Shown piece by piece: positions 48,363 to 56,759 of a stretch of DNA of 64,000 bases. Positions within the stretch are counted from its first letter, which is position 1. The number at the start of each line of letters is the position of its first letter. Origin of the DNA: Novosphingobium sp. CECT 9465 (GTDB taxonomy: Bacteria > Pseudomonadota > Alphaproteobacteria > Sphingomonadales > Sphingomonadaceae). The stretch covers positions 978,501 through 1,042,500 of the forward strand of contig NZ_CAKLBX010000001.1 of NCBI RefSeq assembly GCF_920987055.1, in the 5' to 3' direction. The notes under the pieces were generated by a model that worked only from the letters and a program-made list of their open reading frames with translations, was not told the DNA's origin and searched no databases. The translations under genes and the position numbers were made by a program.

Positions 48363-48875
48363 TTATGTCTGCGCACCAGCTTTCACGAGTTGATGAAGGG
48401 CTTTGTCCGGCGAAACCGGGCCGTTGTACAGCGGGCTACATGGCGTCTCCGCTAGCTTGGCCGAAATCGCCAGGAGGTCGTCATCATCACCCTTTTCATA
48501 GGCATAGGCGGCCAGCCAGAATTCGGCCTGCTTAACGAACTCATTGAGGATGCCCACGACGCTCCGGTTCGCGGTCTTTGAATATTGGACCTTGCCCATC
48601 CGCCAGACTTCCTGAGCGATGAATTCGCTTGGGGCACCGTGCTCTTTCAAGACGAGCGCCAGCTGCGCCGGAAAGCGTCGAGCAAGCGTGGCCGCTGGAG
48701 CCAGCGGCATGAGCACAGGAAGCAGAGTTCGTTCGGAAACCAGCAACGCCACTTGCGGCTTCCAAAACATTGCCGTGGCATACCAGCCGCCCAGCGCAGT
48801 GTCGCTCGGCCCAGGCGCACAGATTTCCGGTTTGATCCGATCAAGCAGTTTCTTGGTGCAATGGAGGTGGAACAT
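48363..48875 (-). CDS. DUF6933 family protein
   Basis: 170 residues from the ATG at 48875 (FHLHCTKKLLDRIKPE); the open frame upstream is not part of the family. Conserved segments LGGWYATAMFWKPQVALLVS, ERTLLPVLMP and SKTANRSVVGILNEFV match DUF6933, a family of unknown function seen on plasmids and near defence genes. It is 228 bases downstream of the preceding reverse-strand gene, so it may be a separate unit. Confidence 0.75.
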   Translation of the reverse strand: MFHLHCTKKLLDRIKPEICAPGPSDTALGGWYATAMFWKPQVALLVSERTLLPVLMPLAPAATLARRFPAQLALVLKEHGAPSEFIAQEVWRMGKVQYSKTANRSVVGILNEFVKQAEFWLAAYAYEKGDDDDLLAISAKLAETPCSPLYNGPVSPDKALHQLVKAGAQT

Positions 48876-49103
48876 CACGGCGCAGGATAGGGGTTGGCGC
48901 TCAGCGCGTCCACCGAAGCTGCCGGCCTTGCTGCCGAAATGGCAAGAACCGCCGCAAAAGGCGACATTCAACGATGCCTTGCTTGGACTTGAAACCTGCC
49001 GTTCATTCACTCGGCCAATTACAACGCCGCCGGGCCATTTGGAGACTGTCGGTTCCCAGTTGAAGTTCGGCAAAAGCTGACATCGCCGCACAGCGTTTCC
49101 GAG

Positions 49104-50045
49104 TTATGGCACCGGCTGCTCGCCAAGCATAATGATGTTCTCCCGCCCGCTATGGAGTGCAACCGACAGGACTAAATCTCCGCCGTCGTCCGGGCCCGAC
49201 CTCAGTAAAATGATCGCGCGACGCAAACTGTTCTCGCGCTTGCTAAGCCACCTGCCTATCAATCTGGACTTCGCCGCAACCTTTTCTGGCAGCGGCGTGA
49301 TGATGCGATGCCGGGGCGTAACGTCATCCGCCGCCATCGAGCCCATGATGTCGCAGACCGCACCTGCCGAAAGGTCAGCGATCGCTGCGAGATCCTCAAG
49401 CATGAGGGAGCCGTCATCGTCCTTCGTCGTCCCCACACGCAAGTGGCCGAAACCATGCGGTGACGAATGGCCGATCATCCGGCTCATGATTTCGGTCAAT
49501 CGCGAAAGCTGCGCGGCGTTCGACGCGATCTCGTCCTGATCGGTAATGAAAAAGACATCCTGCCCGGGACTTGAAAAATGTGCAGTGACCATGCCGCCAA
49601 GATGGGATACGCGCAGGAGATGCTCACGAACGCCGGGCTTCCAGAGATCAAGAACTGCATCCGACGTGCCTTCTGCCTTGCACACCAGCGGCCCGAAATC
49701 ACGCGGCACGACAACAATGGTCAACGCGCCGACGAGTTGGTCCGACATCGACAGGAAGGTTGACAGCGCGCGGCGCCGGGCGCTGTCGTTGAGCGCCTTG
49801 TACGACATTCTTCGATTGCGAAGCTCTTGCCGACGGAACGACTGTTGTGCCGAAAACCAGTTGCCGTTCCGATCGAAATCGATCGTCAGGAATGCGTAGC
49901 TTGTAAAGAGCGAACCCGAGTGGGTGCCGCTGAAATCAGCGGCGGTCAGAAGCGTTTTGCCGCGTACGCCGCGAGGGAAGCCTGTTCCCAGGCTTTTGGT
50001 CAGAAGGCCCAGAAGCGCTTCACCGAGATGGCCTTTACCGGGCAT
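49104..50045 (-). CDS. Putative DUF3800/RNase H-fold-like protein, last gene of the darT cluster
   Basis: 313 residues, not confidently recognised. The spacing of acidic motifs suggests an RNase H-like fold of the DUF3800 kind: early LTAADFSGTHSGSLFTSYAF, then MSYKALND with a central Lys, FFITDQDEI, and a late EDLAAIADLSAGAVCDIM resembling the final LxxADxxAG helix. It starts 12 bases after the tcmP stop, so it is very likely co-transcribed with it. If the fold is right it could be a nuclease; this is inference. Confidence 0.5.
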   Translation of the reverse strand: MPGKGHLGEALLGLLTKSLGTGFPRGVRGKTLLTAADFSGTHSGSLFTSYAFLTIDFDRNGNWFSAQQSFRRQELRNRRMSYKALNDSARRRALSTFLSMSDQLVGALTIVVVPRDFGPLVCKAEGTSDAVLDLWKPGVREHLLRVSHLGGMVTAHFSSPGQDVFFITDQDEIASNAAQLSRLTEIMSRMIGHSSPHGFGHLRVGTTKDDDGSLMLEDLAAIADLSAGAVCDIMGSMAADDVTPRHRIITPLPEKVAAKSRLIGRWLSKRENSLRRAIILLRSGPDDGGDLVLSVALHSGRENIIMLGEQPVP

Positions 50046-50057
50046 CGCAGCGGCTCA

Positions 50058-51341
50058 TCACGTCTGGCGCCGCGTCGTCGCTGCCGCGTGAAGGAAGGAC
50101 TTCTGCATGGGAACGCGCACGATATCCTTGGGCGAGAGCTTCATCGCCCTGAGGCGGGGCGTGCCGTCCTTCGTGAAGACATCGAGCTCCATATGATCGT
50201 CGCGCAGCCTGCGCACTGCTTCCGCAACAAGATCAAGCGTCAAGGGAGTCTCGTTGCAACGGGCCGCGAACAGCTTCGCGATCGTGACCGGTTCGCCCAG
50301 GCGAACGGCGTCGTCATAAAAGAGGCCCGGGAGTTGCTCAATCGCGGTATTCAGCGAATCTTGGCGCGCGTTTGAACCAAAATCGAACTCGAGACGCGGC
50401 TGGTTCATGTCGATCGACGGATCGAAACCGAGCGCATTGAAGCCTGCCTTGCCGGGATGGACAAAGGTGTTTTGCAGCTCCCAGTGCAACTGCGCCATCG
50501 CGTCGCGAGCCCGCGCATGTTGGGACAGATGTAGCAGCCAGTAGGAACGGTGGCTGTCGGGCGACCGGATGAAAAAGGGCGTGTAAAATCGGGCGCCGGT
50601 ATTGTTCAGGATGTGACGATAAAGAAACCCTTGGATCACCGACCGTTGACCGTCTTCGGTCTTCATCGCCGCTAGTGCCTCACCCAGCGAGGGATCGAGT
50701 TCGATCGCCTGTCCGCTCCTCATCATGGCGGTCTGGTCGGTCAAATAGTCGATGAGGCTGTCGACCGAGAAGGTGATGATGACCTCAGGGTTCTTCAGCT
50801 GCTGGAAAATGTTGCGGACCGTGGCGAAGGTCACGTCGCTCCAGCCATATTGATCCAGAAAGAACAGCGAGCGGTGGCTCGAACCCTTCGCCTTGATCGC
50901 GTTGATGATCGGGAGAGCCTGGTTCTCGAACCTGTCGTTGCATAGATGGATAGATCGGCCGAGTTCCGGCGCATGCTCCGACTGCAGGATGCAATCCTGC
51001 AGGAAGTCGATGTGCGGCTTCTTGCGGTCGATGAAAAAGTAGTCGGCGCGGACATCGAAGCCGTTTTTGCGAACAGCGGCAAGCCGAGCCTCCGCGCGCT
51101 GGACCGCCCCCAACAGCAACATCGGCGAGCCCGGAACGGTCTCGCCGTTCAGATCATAAGCACCTCCGCCGCAGAAACCGTCGACAATCGACAAATTGAG
51201 TTCGGTCTTGGCAGGGGTGGGCGAGAGGATCTCTATGTAACGCTCGGTGTATTTCTCAAATACCTGATGCTTAGCGAGACTATGTGCTCCCAGTTTCGGA
51301 AGCTCTTTGCCCAATTCCCATCCATAATGTTTCTTCGCCAT
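50058..51341 (-). CDS. tcmP: Three-Cys-motif partner protein TcmP
   Basis: 427 residues from the ATG at 51341. KKHYGWELGKELPKLGAHSLAKH and KYTERYIEILS at the N-terminus, then a methyltransferase-like glycine loop IVDGFCGGGAYD and the segment FFLDQYGWSDVTF, where the family usually has D-P-Y-G. TcmP proteins are defined by co-occurrence with the three-Cys Gp37/Gp68 protein, which is indeed the upstream gene here. Biochemical role unknown; a SAM-binding Rossmann fold is the inference. Confidence 0.88.
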   Translation of the reverse strand: MAKKHYGWELGKELPKLGAHSLAKHQVFEKYTERYIEILSPTPAKTELNLSIVDGFCGGGAYDLNGETVPGSPMLLLGAVQRAEARLAAVRKNGFDVRADYFFIDRKKPHIDFLQDCILQSEHAPELGRSIHLCNDRFENQALPIINAIKAKGSSHRSLFFLDQYGWSDVTFATVRNIFQQLKNPEVIITFSVDSLIDYLTDQTAMMRSGQAIELDPSLGEALAAMKTEDGQRSVIQGFLYRHILNNTGARFYTPFFIRSPDSHRSYWLLHLSQHARARDAMAQLHWELQNTFVHPGKAGFNALGFDPSIDMNQPRLEFDFGSNARQDSLNTAIEQLPGLFYDDAVRLGEPVTIAKLFAARCNETPLTLDLVAEAVRRLRDDHMELDVFTKDGTPRLRAMKLSPKDIVRVPMQKSFLHAAATTRRQT

Positions 51342-51475
51342 AACCGCTCGATCCTTGTTCGGCCGCAGCACAGCGGCTCAGGATTCAGCATTTGCTCCAT
51401 AGGGAACAACGGACTGCGAGTCCTGCCATAACACAATGCCGACCTGGCCAGAAGATACGGTTAGCACTCTTGCGC

Positions 51476-52258
51476 CTAGAGTGCCAAAGAAGCCTCGGGC
51501 ATGTCGTCCCAAGCCTTGCCGCGATACATGCGGCCATTGGCCTTCTTCGACCGCTTCTTATTGTCTTCGCCCCAGGTTCCCCACTGTTTGAAGAAGAATT
51601 TGGTGCGGTAGCGAATGCATTGAGCGTGAATCTCGTCGATCCACTCTTCCTTGATCGGCCGCGCTGAACGGCCGCTTTCGCCGCCGACGATCGCCCAATG
51701 AATGCCGTAAAGGTCGATTGACCCGACCGAGCCAATCAACGGCTCGAACGAAATGAAGCGAACGGCAGCGGGCACCTTCCGCAGAATCTCTACCCTATGC
51801 GCTACCGCCTTGTCTTCGACGCTGGTCCCGAGCCAGACATTGGGCAAGACCTCGCCGATGATTTCATTGAGGATCGAGGCCATGCGCTCGGGACGCTTCG
51901 TCAGGATCTGGTAATGGTGATGCGGCGTCTCGCGCATCACATGCCACACTTCGAGAATGAAATCGTCAGAGACAGCGTCGTGAAAGAGATCGCTCATCGA
52001 GTTGACGAAGATTTTCCGGGGCTTGCGCCACTTCGTCGGGATGGCGAGCGCGTCGCGATCCTCACGGACAAGCCCGGTCCAGACCGTGCGGTTCCCGCTC
52101 TGCCGCGTCAGCCCGCTATATTTGTCGACGCGCATCGTCTCAAGGCGGCGCGCCATTTCCATCGCGTAGCAATTTGTACAGCCGGCCGACATGATCGAAC
52201 AGCCCGCGACCGGGTTCCAGGTCGCGTCGGTCCATTCGATCTGCGTTTCTGCCACCAT
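51476..52258 (-). CDS. Phage Gp37/Gp68-family three-Cys-motif protein (DUF5131)
   Basis: 260 residues. N-terminal TQIEWTDATWNPVAGCSIMSAGCTNCYA-type region (C-x6-C-x2-C) gives the family its name and resembles an iron-sulfur or radical-SAM-like ligand set. Further conserved parts are IFVNSMSDLFHD, YQILTKRPERM, VWLGTSVEDKA, WAIVGGESG and FFFKQWGTWG. Starts nine bases after the darG stop, so it belongs to the same transcript. Its TcmP partner follows. Confidence 0.9.
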   Translation of the reverse strand: MVAETQIEWTDATWNPVAGCSIMSAGCTNCYAMEMARRLETMRVDKYSGLTRQSGNRTVWTGLVREDRDALAIPTKWRKPRKIFVNSMSDLFHDAVSDDFILEVWHVMRETPHHHYQILTKRPERMASILNEIIGEVLPNVWLGTSVEDKAVAHRVEILRKVPAAVRFISFEPLIGSVGSIDLYGIHWAIVGGESGRSARPIKEEWIDEIHAQCIRYRTKFFFKQWGTWGEDNKKRSKKANGRMYRGKAWDDMPEASLAL

Positions 52259-52266
52259 AGTCTCCG

Positions 52267-53355
52267 TCAGATGCGTGCGGCCGTTACCCGGCTACCGGAC
52301 CAAGCCGCCAACCGTTCGAGCGCTATGCCGATCAGACGGTCGTTAAACAACTCATCCTTGCGCGTTGCTGCCTCTTCGCCCGTCGGCCACGCACGAATGC
52401 CTCGCCGGATGCCGGTGACCGTCGGCTCGGCTCCGTTTTCGACCAGCCAGTCGACAGTAGACAGCAATTCCATGCCGAGCGGGGATTCGAACCCATCTAT
52501 CAGCTCGTCGGTCAAGTTGAGCGCTGGTAAATAGGCCTTGCCTTCCGATCCCAGGAACGCCGCGACCTGGTCGCGCTTCGCCTTGTCGAACCAGACGGTA
52601 TCGAGAGGGGTCGCGTCGGCGATCCGCTTGTCACTATGGAGATAGCTCCCGTCGAGCGCCTCGAGAAGGTGACGCAGCCGACCGGCATAGGGGCCGAATC
52701 TATTGGCCTCGAAGCGGAGATCGAGATCGTTTTGGATACCTAGATGCTGGAGACTGCGCTCTGCGAAATAGGCGAGCTTCTGGATTTCCAGCTGAGTGCA
52801 TTCGAATCCAAGCACAGCGTAACGCCGCACGAGTTCCGCCACCATCGCGCGGGCTGGCGTCAGTTTCTCAATGCCGCTGCGCTTCGCGACATTCTGATAC
52901 TGGGCGGTCGGCTCATAAATAATCACCTCGACTTCGGCGAGATCGCCAAGCTTGCGCGCGATGAGTTCACGAACAACCGTCCATTCGAGCCCGCCATTGC
53001 CGCTGCCAAGCGGAGGAAGCGCGATCGAGCGGATCTTTTTCTCCGCGATCACGCGCTTCAGGTCGTCAAGACCGTCCTCGATCCACTCCATCTTCGAAGG
53101 ATGCCGCCAATGCTTCTTGGTCGGAAAGTTGATGATCCAGCGCGGCCCCATTAGATCGAGCCGTTCGGTCACGAACATATGTCCGACCTCGACCTCGCCT
53201 GCCTTACACGCGGCTTCATAGGCCTTCAGGTTGGTTGGGAACTGCTCCTTGAACATGAGCGCAATGCCCTTGCCCATAACGCCAACCGTGTTGACGGTAT
53301 TCACCAGAGCCTCTGCGTCAGCCTTGAGAAGATCGCCTTGCGTAAATTTGATCAT
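52267..53355 (-). CDS. darG: DarG antitoxin: macro-domain ADP-ribosylglycohydrolase with C-terminal DarT-binding domain
   Basis: 362 residues from the ATG sharing a base with the darT stop. Macro domain: FTQGDLLKADAEALVNTVNT, VGVMGKGIALMFKEQFP and ALPPLGSGNGGLEW form the ADP-ribose pocket. The C-terminal half (from about 170: LEIQKLAYFAERSLQ, EANRFGPYAGRLRHLLEAL) is the DarG-type neutralising domain. Removes ADP-ribose from DNA and blocks DarT, protecting the host. Confidence 0.93.
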   Translation of the reverse strand: MIKFTQGDLLKADAEALVNTVNTVGVMGKGIALMFKEQFPTNLKAYEAACKAGEVEVGHMFVTERLDLMGPRWIINFPTKKHWRHPSKMEWIEDGLDDLKRVIAEKKIRSIALPPLGSGNGGLEWTVVRELIARKLGDLAEVEVIIYEPTAQYQNVAKRSGIEKLTPARAMVAELVRRYAVLGFECTQLEIQKLAYFAERSLQHLGIQNDLDLRFEANRFGPYAGRLRHLLEALDGSYLHSDKRIADATPLDTVWFDKAKRDQVAAFLGSEGKAYLPALNLTDELIDGFESPLGMELLSTVDWLVENGAEPTVTGIRRGIRAWPTGEEAATRKDELFNDRLIGIALERLAAWSGSRVTAARI

Positions 53356-53990
53356 CAGAAATACCAACTCGGTTTAGCAGCTACCTTTAACTCAATGCCC
53401 GCCGCAGCGATACGCCTGCGCAGCTTCTGCGCCTCGGCTTCGTTACAGCACGCGATACCGCGAAGAGCGGCGAGAGGGACATGTTCGTGGATCAAGGCCT
53501 CGGCCTGATAGCGCTCGAACTTACCCAAATCATTATTGTCGCGCTTGAAATCACTAGCTTGCAATATAGCCCAATCCACCTCGTCAAGCCTGTCTAAATC
53601 ATCATAGAATTGCGCCGTTTGAAGATAGGCATGGCTATCCGTAAAAAGAAAGTTGATCCTCTGATCCGCAATATCGAAGAGACTGGAGACAAGAATCACT
53701 ATCTCTTCATTAGGGCGGCGGGGAACATTGTAGCCCGTCTTAATGTTATACAGCATTGGCGAGCGAGGCGTGAAATAAAAGGGTACATAGTCGCTCAAGG
53801 TTCCATGCGGCGCCGCCGGCACTGCCCTCGTATTGCGCTTGTCGATCAGGTCCGGATTCCCGATGTCGACATAGTTCGGATTTATCTGGTTCGCGCTTCG
53901 ACAATGAACGCCGTGCTGCAATATCCAGTCAATATTGTCACGATGAACGATACGAAAAATGAAGGCCTTTTCAGGCCGAAGATCTTTCAT
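53355..53990 (-). CDS. darT: DarT toxin: DNA ADP-ribosyltransferase (DUF4433)
   Basis: 211 residues. N-terminal IFRIVHRDNIDWILQHGVH is the NAD-binding His/Asn helix of DarT; VPFYFTPRSPMLYNI is the conserved strand, and FERYQAEALIHEHVP holds the catalytic Glu. DarT ADP-ribosylates thymidine in single-stranded DNA using NAD+, stopping replication, including that of phages. Start set at 53990 because an in-frame TGA lies 15 bases upstream. First gene of the cluster, preceded by an SOS-type box. Confidence 0.94.
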   Translation of the reverse strand: MKDLRPEKAFIFRIVHRDNIDWILQHGVHCRSANQINPNYVDIGNPDLIDKRNTRAVPAAPHGTLSDYVPFYFTPRSPMLYNIKTGYNVPRRPNEEIVILVSSLFDIADQRINFLFTDSHAYLQTAQFYDDLDRLDEVDWAILQASDFKRDNNDLGKFERYQAEALIHEHVPLAALRGIACCNEAEAQKLRRRIAAAGIELKVAAKPSWYF

Positions 53991-54603
53991 CGGATGGCGA
54001 AGTCACCGCAAGGCCGGGCGCGGGAATCTCCATCGCAACAGTCCTTCCAATGACGCTTCCCCAATCGCATAACAGGCTCATATCCTGTTCTGCCCGGAAC
54101 GCAAACGCCGGATAGTGCCGTTCAGCAGAACCTCCTCAGTTCTCGAATAGAACATAACAAGAACAGATAGCGCTTCGTTTGTCAAGCGTTCGCACTCTGA
54201 ACGCAACAGAGAGCTAACCGCAGAGAAGGTCCGGCAGATCTTCCGATCCGACTCGTCTAATCAGGCGGCAGCGCTCCAGAGCCATAAAATCTTCCGCTCG
54301 ACCAAACCGAGCCAGCGGCCGATCCTGCGGTGAATGTCCACTTTGCCGTGACTTCGGCGGACCAGTTGAATGGCCGACATGGGAGCGAAGCCGACGCGGC
54401 GATTTATCGTACGGAAAGGCCGCTATCCGAGAATCATGCCCCAGACCTGCCGTTCCGGATCGTCCGCAATAGTCGTCCGTTATTGCCCAGCGCATAAAAG
54501 CAGATCTGTTACGAATGCATCAGAGGGGAGGGGGCTTGGTCCTGATTGAGCCGTTTGGGCGTCGATAGTCGATGCACCGGGCTCACAATCAGGAGTGTGT
54601 CCC
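53991..54603. other. Divergent regulatory region between darT and the ParB-like gene
   Basis: 613 bases with no convincing gene. The darT-proximal 220 bases are dense in GTTC/GAAC half-sites (54087, 54097, 54128, 54139, 54150, 54161, 54188, 54199). GCGTTC-N7-GAACGC at 54186-54204 is a perfect palindrome. The ParB side contains only an AGGAG ribosome site at 54591. A reverse open frame 54214-54495 has no protein-like features. Confidence 0.6.
54128..54164 (-). promoter_or_regulatory. SOS/LexA-type box and phased half-sites upstream of darT
   Basis: Half-sites start at 54128 (GAAC), 54139 (GTTC), 54150 (GAAC) and 54161 (GAAC), exactly 11 bases apart. The last two make GAAC-N7-GAAC, read as GTTC-N7-GTTC on the darT strand, which is the alphaproteobacterial LexA consensus. 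The box lies about 160 bases before the darT ATG. Confidence 0.65.
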
Positions 54604-56592
54604 ATGATCAAGTCGATCCCGCTGAACAAACTCGTTCAGTCCCCCCGCAATGTCCGCCGCCACAGTGATCCGGCAGCAGATGCTGAACTGAAGGCCAGCA
54701 TCGCAGCCCGCGGCCTGCTGCAGAATCTCATCGTCAGACCTGCACCCAAGGGCAAATTCGAGGTCGAAGCTGGCGAGCGCCGCCGCCGCGCGATGCTGGC
54801 GCTCGCGGACGAAAAGCTGCTCGCCCGCGATCACGAAGTCACGTGCCTCGTGCTCGATGACAGTGCCGACGCCGCGGTCGAGACCAGCCTCGCGGAGAAC
54901 TTCCACCGCCTCGCCATGAACCCCGCTGACGAAGCCCAGGCCTTCGCCGCGCTCGTATCTGGGGGGGCGACTGTCGAAGATGTTGCACGCCGCTTCGGTC
55001 TGACTGTCCGCTTTGTCGAGGGCCGTCTGCGTCTTGCGACGCTTGCGCCCGTCGTGTTCGAGGCGCTCGCGTCCGGGGAGATCACACTCGACATTGCCAA
55101 AGCCTTCGGCGCGACTTCCGACCAGGATATCCAGGCCCGTGTCTTCGAGCAGGTCTCCTCTGCCTACTATGCGCCCAACCCGGACAGCATCCGGCGTATG
55201 GTCCTCTCCGGCACAGTCCGGGGCAGCGATCCGCGAGCGCGCCTTGTCGGCCGCGATGCCTACATTGCCGCCGGCGGTCGGATCGAGCGCGAACTGTTCG
55301 ACGACGACGACAGCGAATCCTGGATCGACGTCGCGTTGATCGAGAGCCTCGCCGCAGCGAAGATGGAGGAGCAGGCCAAAGCGCTCGCCGCCGAGCAGGG
55401 CCTCGCCTGGGTCAAGCCGACGCTCGATCCCTATGCCAGCCACGACCTGGTCGAAGGGCTGGTCAGGCTTCCCGCCGAGCCGGCGCCGCTCACCGAGGCG
55501 GAAGTGACAAGGCTCGACGAGCTCGATGCCTCCTATGACGAACATGCGGCGATCCTCGAGGATGAGGATAGTGCCGAAGGGGCCGTGGCAGCAGCTGAAG
55601 CGGCCATCGCGGCCATCGAACGCGAATGCCAGGAAATCCGTGCCCGACCGCCGGTTATCGCGCCGGAGCTTAAGGCCGGGGCAGGAATGGTGCTGGTGCT
55701 CTCCCGCGATGGCACGCCGGTTCTCCAGCCGGTGTTCTACGGCGAGCGTCAGGCTGAACCCACCGAAGCCGACGACGGGATCGAAGTCGTTGCAGGCGAA
55801 GAAGGTTCGGACAGGCGCCGGACCACCTTGTCGAAACGTCTGGTCGACGAACTCGCGATGCAGCGCCGCGATGTTCTGGCACTTCATGTTGCATCCGATC
55901 CCGGGCTGGCGCTCGACATCATGGTCTTCACCCTCGCCGATGCCGATACCCACGACTGGCGGGCGCGCTCTTCGTCCACGCTGCGCGCCCCCGTTCCTGC
56001 AGGCCCGATCATCGGCTTCGAAGCCAAGGATGCGCCGGCGAGCAGCGCGCTTGCCGAGCTCAGGTCTGGTCTCGACGAAAGCTGGCGCGCCGGGCCTGAT
56101 GCAACGTCCCGCTTCGATCTGTTTCGGGCGCTGCCCGATGAGAGCCGGGCTGCCTGGCTGGGCTATGTCGTAGCCCGGTCGCTCGAGGCAAGCCTCAACA
56201 TGGCGGGCGAGCGTCAGCTGCGATTCCAGGATCACCTCGGTAGCCTGATCGGCATCGACATGGCGCAGTGGTGGCGACCGACTGCGGCCAACTATTTCGA
56301 CCGGGTGTCAAAGCAGGTGATCCTCGACGCGTTGACCGACGTTGGCGGTCTCGAGCTCTCCTCGCGCTTTGCCTCGGTCAAGAAGGGGGACCTCGCGATG
56401 AGCGCGGAGCGCGTCTTCTCTGGCACCTACATCACCGAAGTCGAGGTCCGTGAAAAGGCTCTAGCCTGGGTGCCTGAGGTCATGCGCTTCGCCTCCGCTG
56501 CACCGGAGGTTGGTGAAGCCGACATCGAAGCAGCTGACGCTGAGCCTGGTGTCGACGGCGAAATTCATACCCCCCGCGAGCTGGCCGCCTGA
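54604..56592 (+). CDS. ParB-like plasmid/ICE partition-type DNA-binding protein
   Basis: 662 residues from the ATG at 54604, eight bases after AGGAG. ParB N-terminal domain (IPLNKLVQSPRNVRRHS, LLQNLIVRP, EVEAGERRRRAML) with ENFHRLAMNPADEAQAFAAL, then the HTH (VEDVARRFGLTVRFVEGRLRL). A long C-terminal region of about 400 residues has no named domain. Such large ParB-like proteins are common on sphingomonad plasmids next to ardC and ssb; without parA here, a role in partition is uncertain and gene regulation is possible. Confidence 0.85.
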   Translation: MIKSIPLNKLVQSPRNVRRHSDPAADAELKASIAARGLLQNLIVRPAPKGKFEVEAGERRRRAMLALADEKLLARDHEVTCLVLDDSADAAVETSLAENFHRLAMNPADEAQAFAALVSGGATVEDVARRFGLTVRFVEGRLRLATLAPVVFEALASGEITLDIAKAFGATSDQDIQARVFEQVSSAYYAPNPDSIRRMVLSGTVRGSDPRARLVGRDAYIAAGGRIERELFDDDDSESWIDVALIESLAAAKMEEQAKALAAEQGLAWVKPTLDPYASHDLVEGLVRLPAEPAPLTEAEVTRLDELDASYDEHAAILEDEDSAEGAVAAAEAAIAAIERECQEIRARPPVIAPELKAGAGMVLVLSRDGTPVLQPVFYGERQAEPTEADDGIEVVAGEEGSDRRRTTLSKRLVDELAMQRRDVLALHVASDPGLALDIMVFTLADADTHDWRARSSSTLRAPVPAGPIIGFEAKDAPASSALAELRSGLDESWRAGPDATSRFDLFRALPDESRAAWLGYVVARSLEASLNMAGERQLRFQDHLGSLIGIDMAQWWRPTAANYFDRVSKQVILDALTDVGGLELSSRFASVKKGDLAMSAERVFSGTYITEVEVREKALAWVPEVMRFASAAPEVGEADIEAADAEPGVDGEIHTPRELAA

Positions 56593-56627
56593 CCTCCTCC
56601 TGACAGGCAAGGCCACTCGCACCTAGA

Positions 56628-56669
56628 GAAGCGGCCCTTCGGCTTACGCCGGAGGGCCGCTTCCTTTTT
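56628..56669 (+). terminator. Rho-independent terminator after the ParB-like gene
   Basis: GAAGCGGCCC pairs with GGGCCGCTTC, with an inner CGGC/GCCG pairing, followed by CTTTTT. Confidence 0.9.
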
Positions 56670-56759
56670 GGAAGCAGAGCAGAGGGGGCTCGGGAACCTG
56701 TGGCACTGACCGGCGAACCCGTCGCCGACTGTCCAGATGCCTCAATCAGGAGAACCATC

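Noticed and set aside
54214..54495. 93-residue reverse open frame between darT and parB
   Set aside because: No ribosome site, no conserved-looking segment; left as intergenic.
54589..56235. 548-residue reverse open frame over the ParB-like gene
   Set aside because: Shadow frame with no ribosome site; composition not protein-like.
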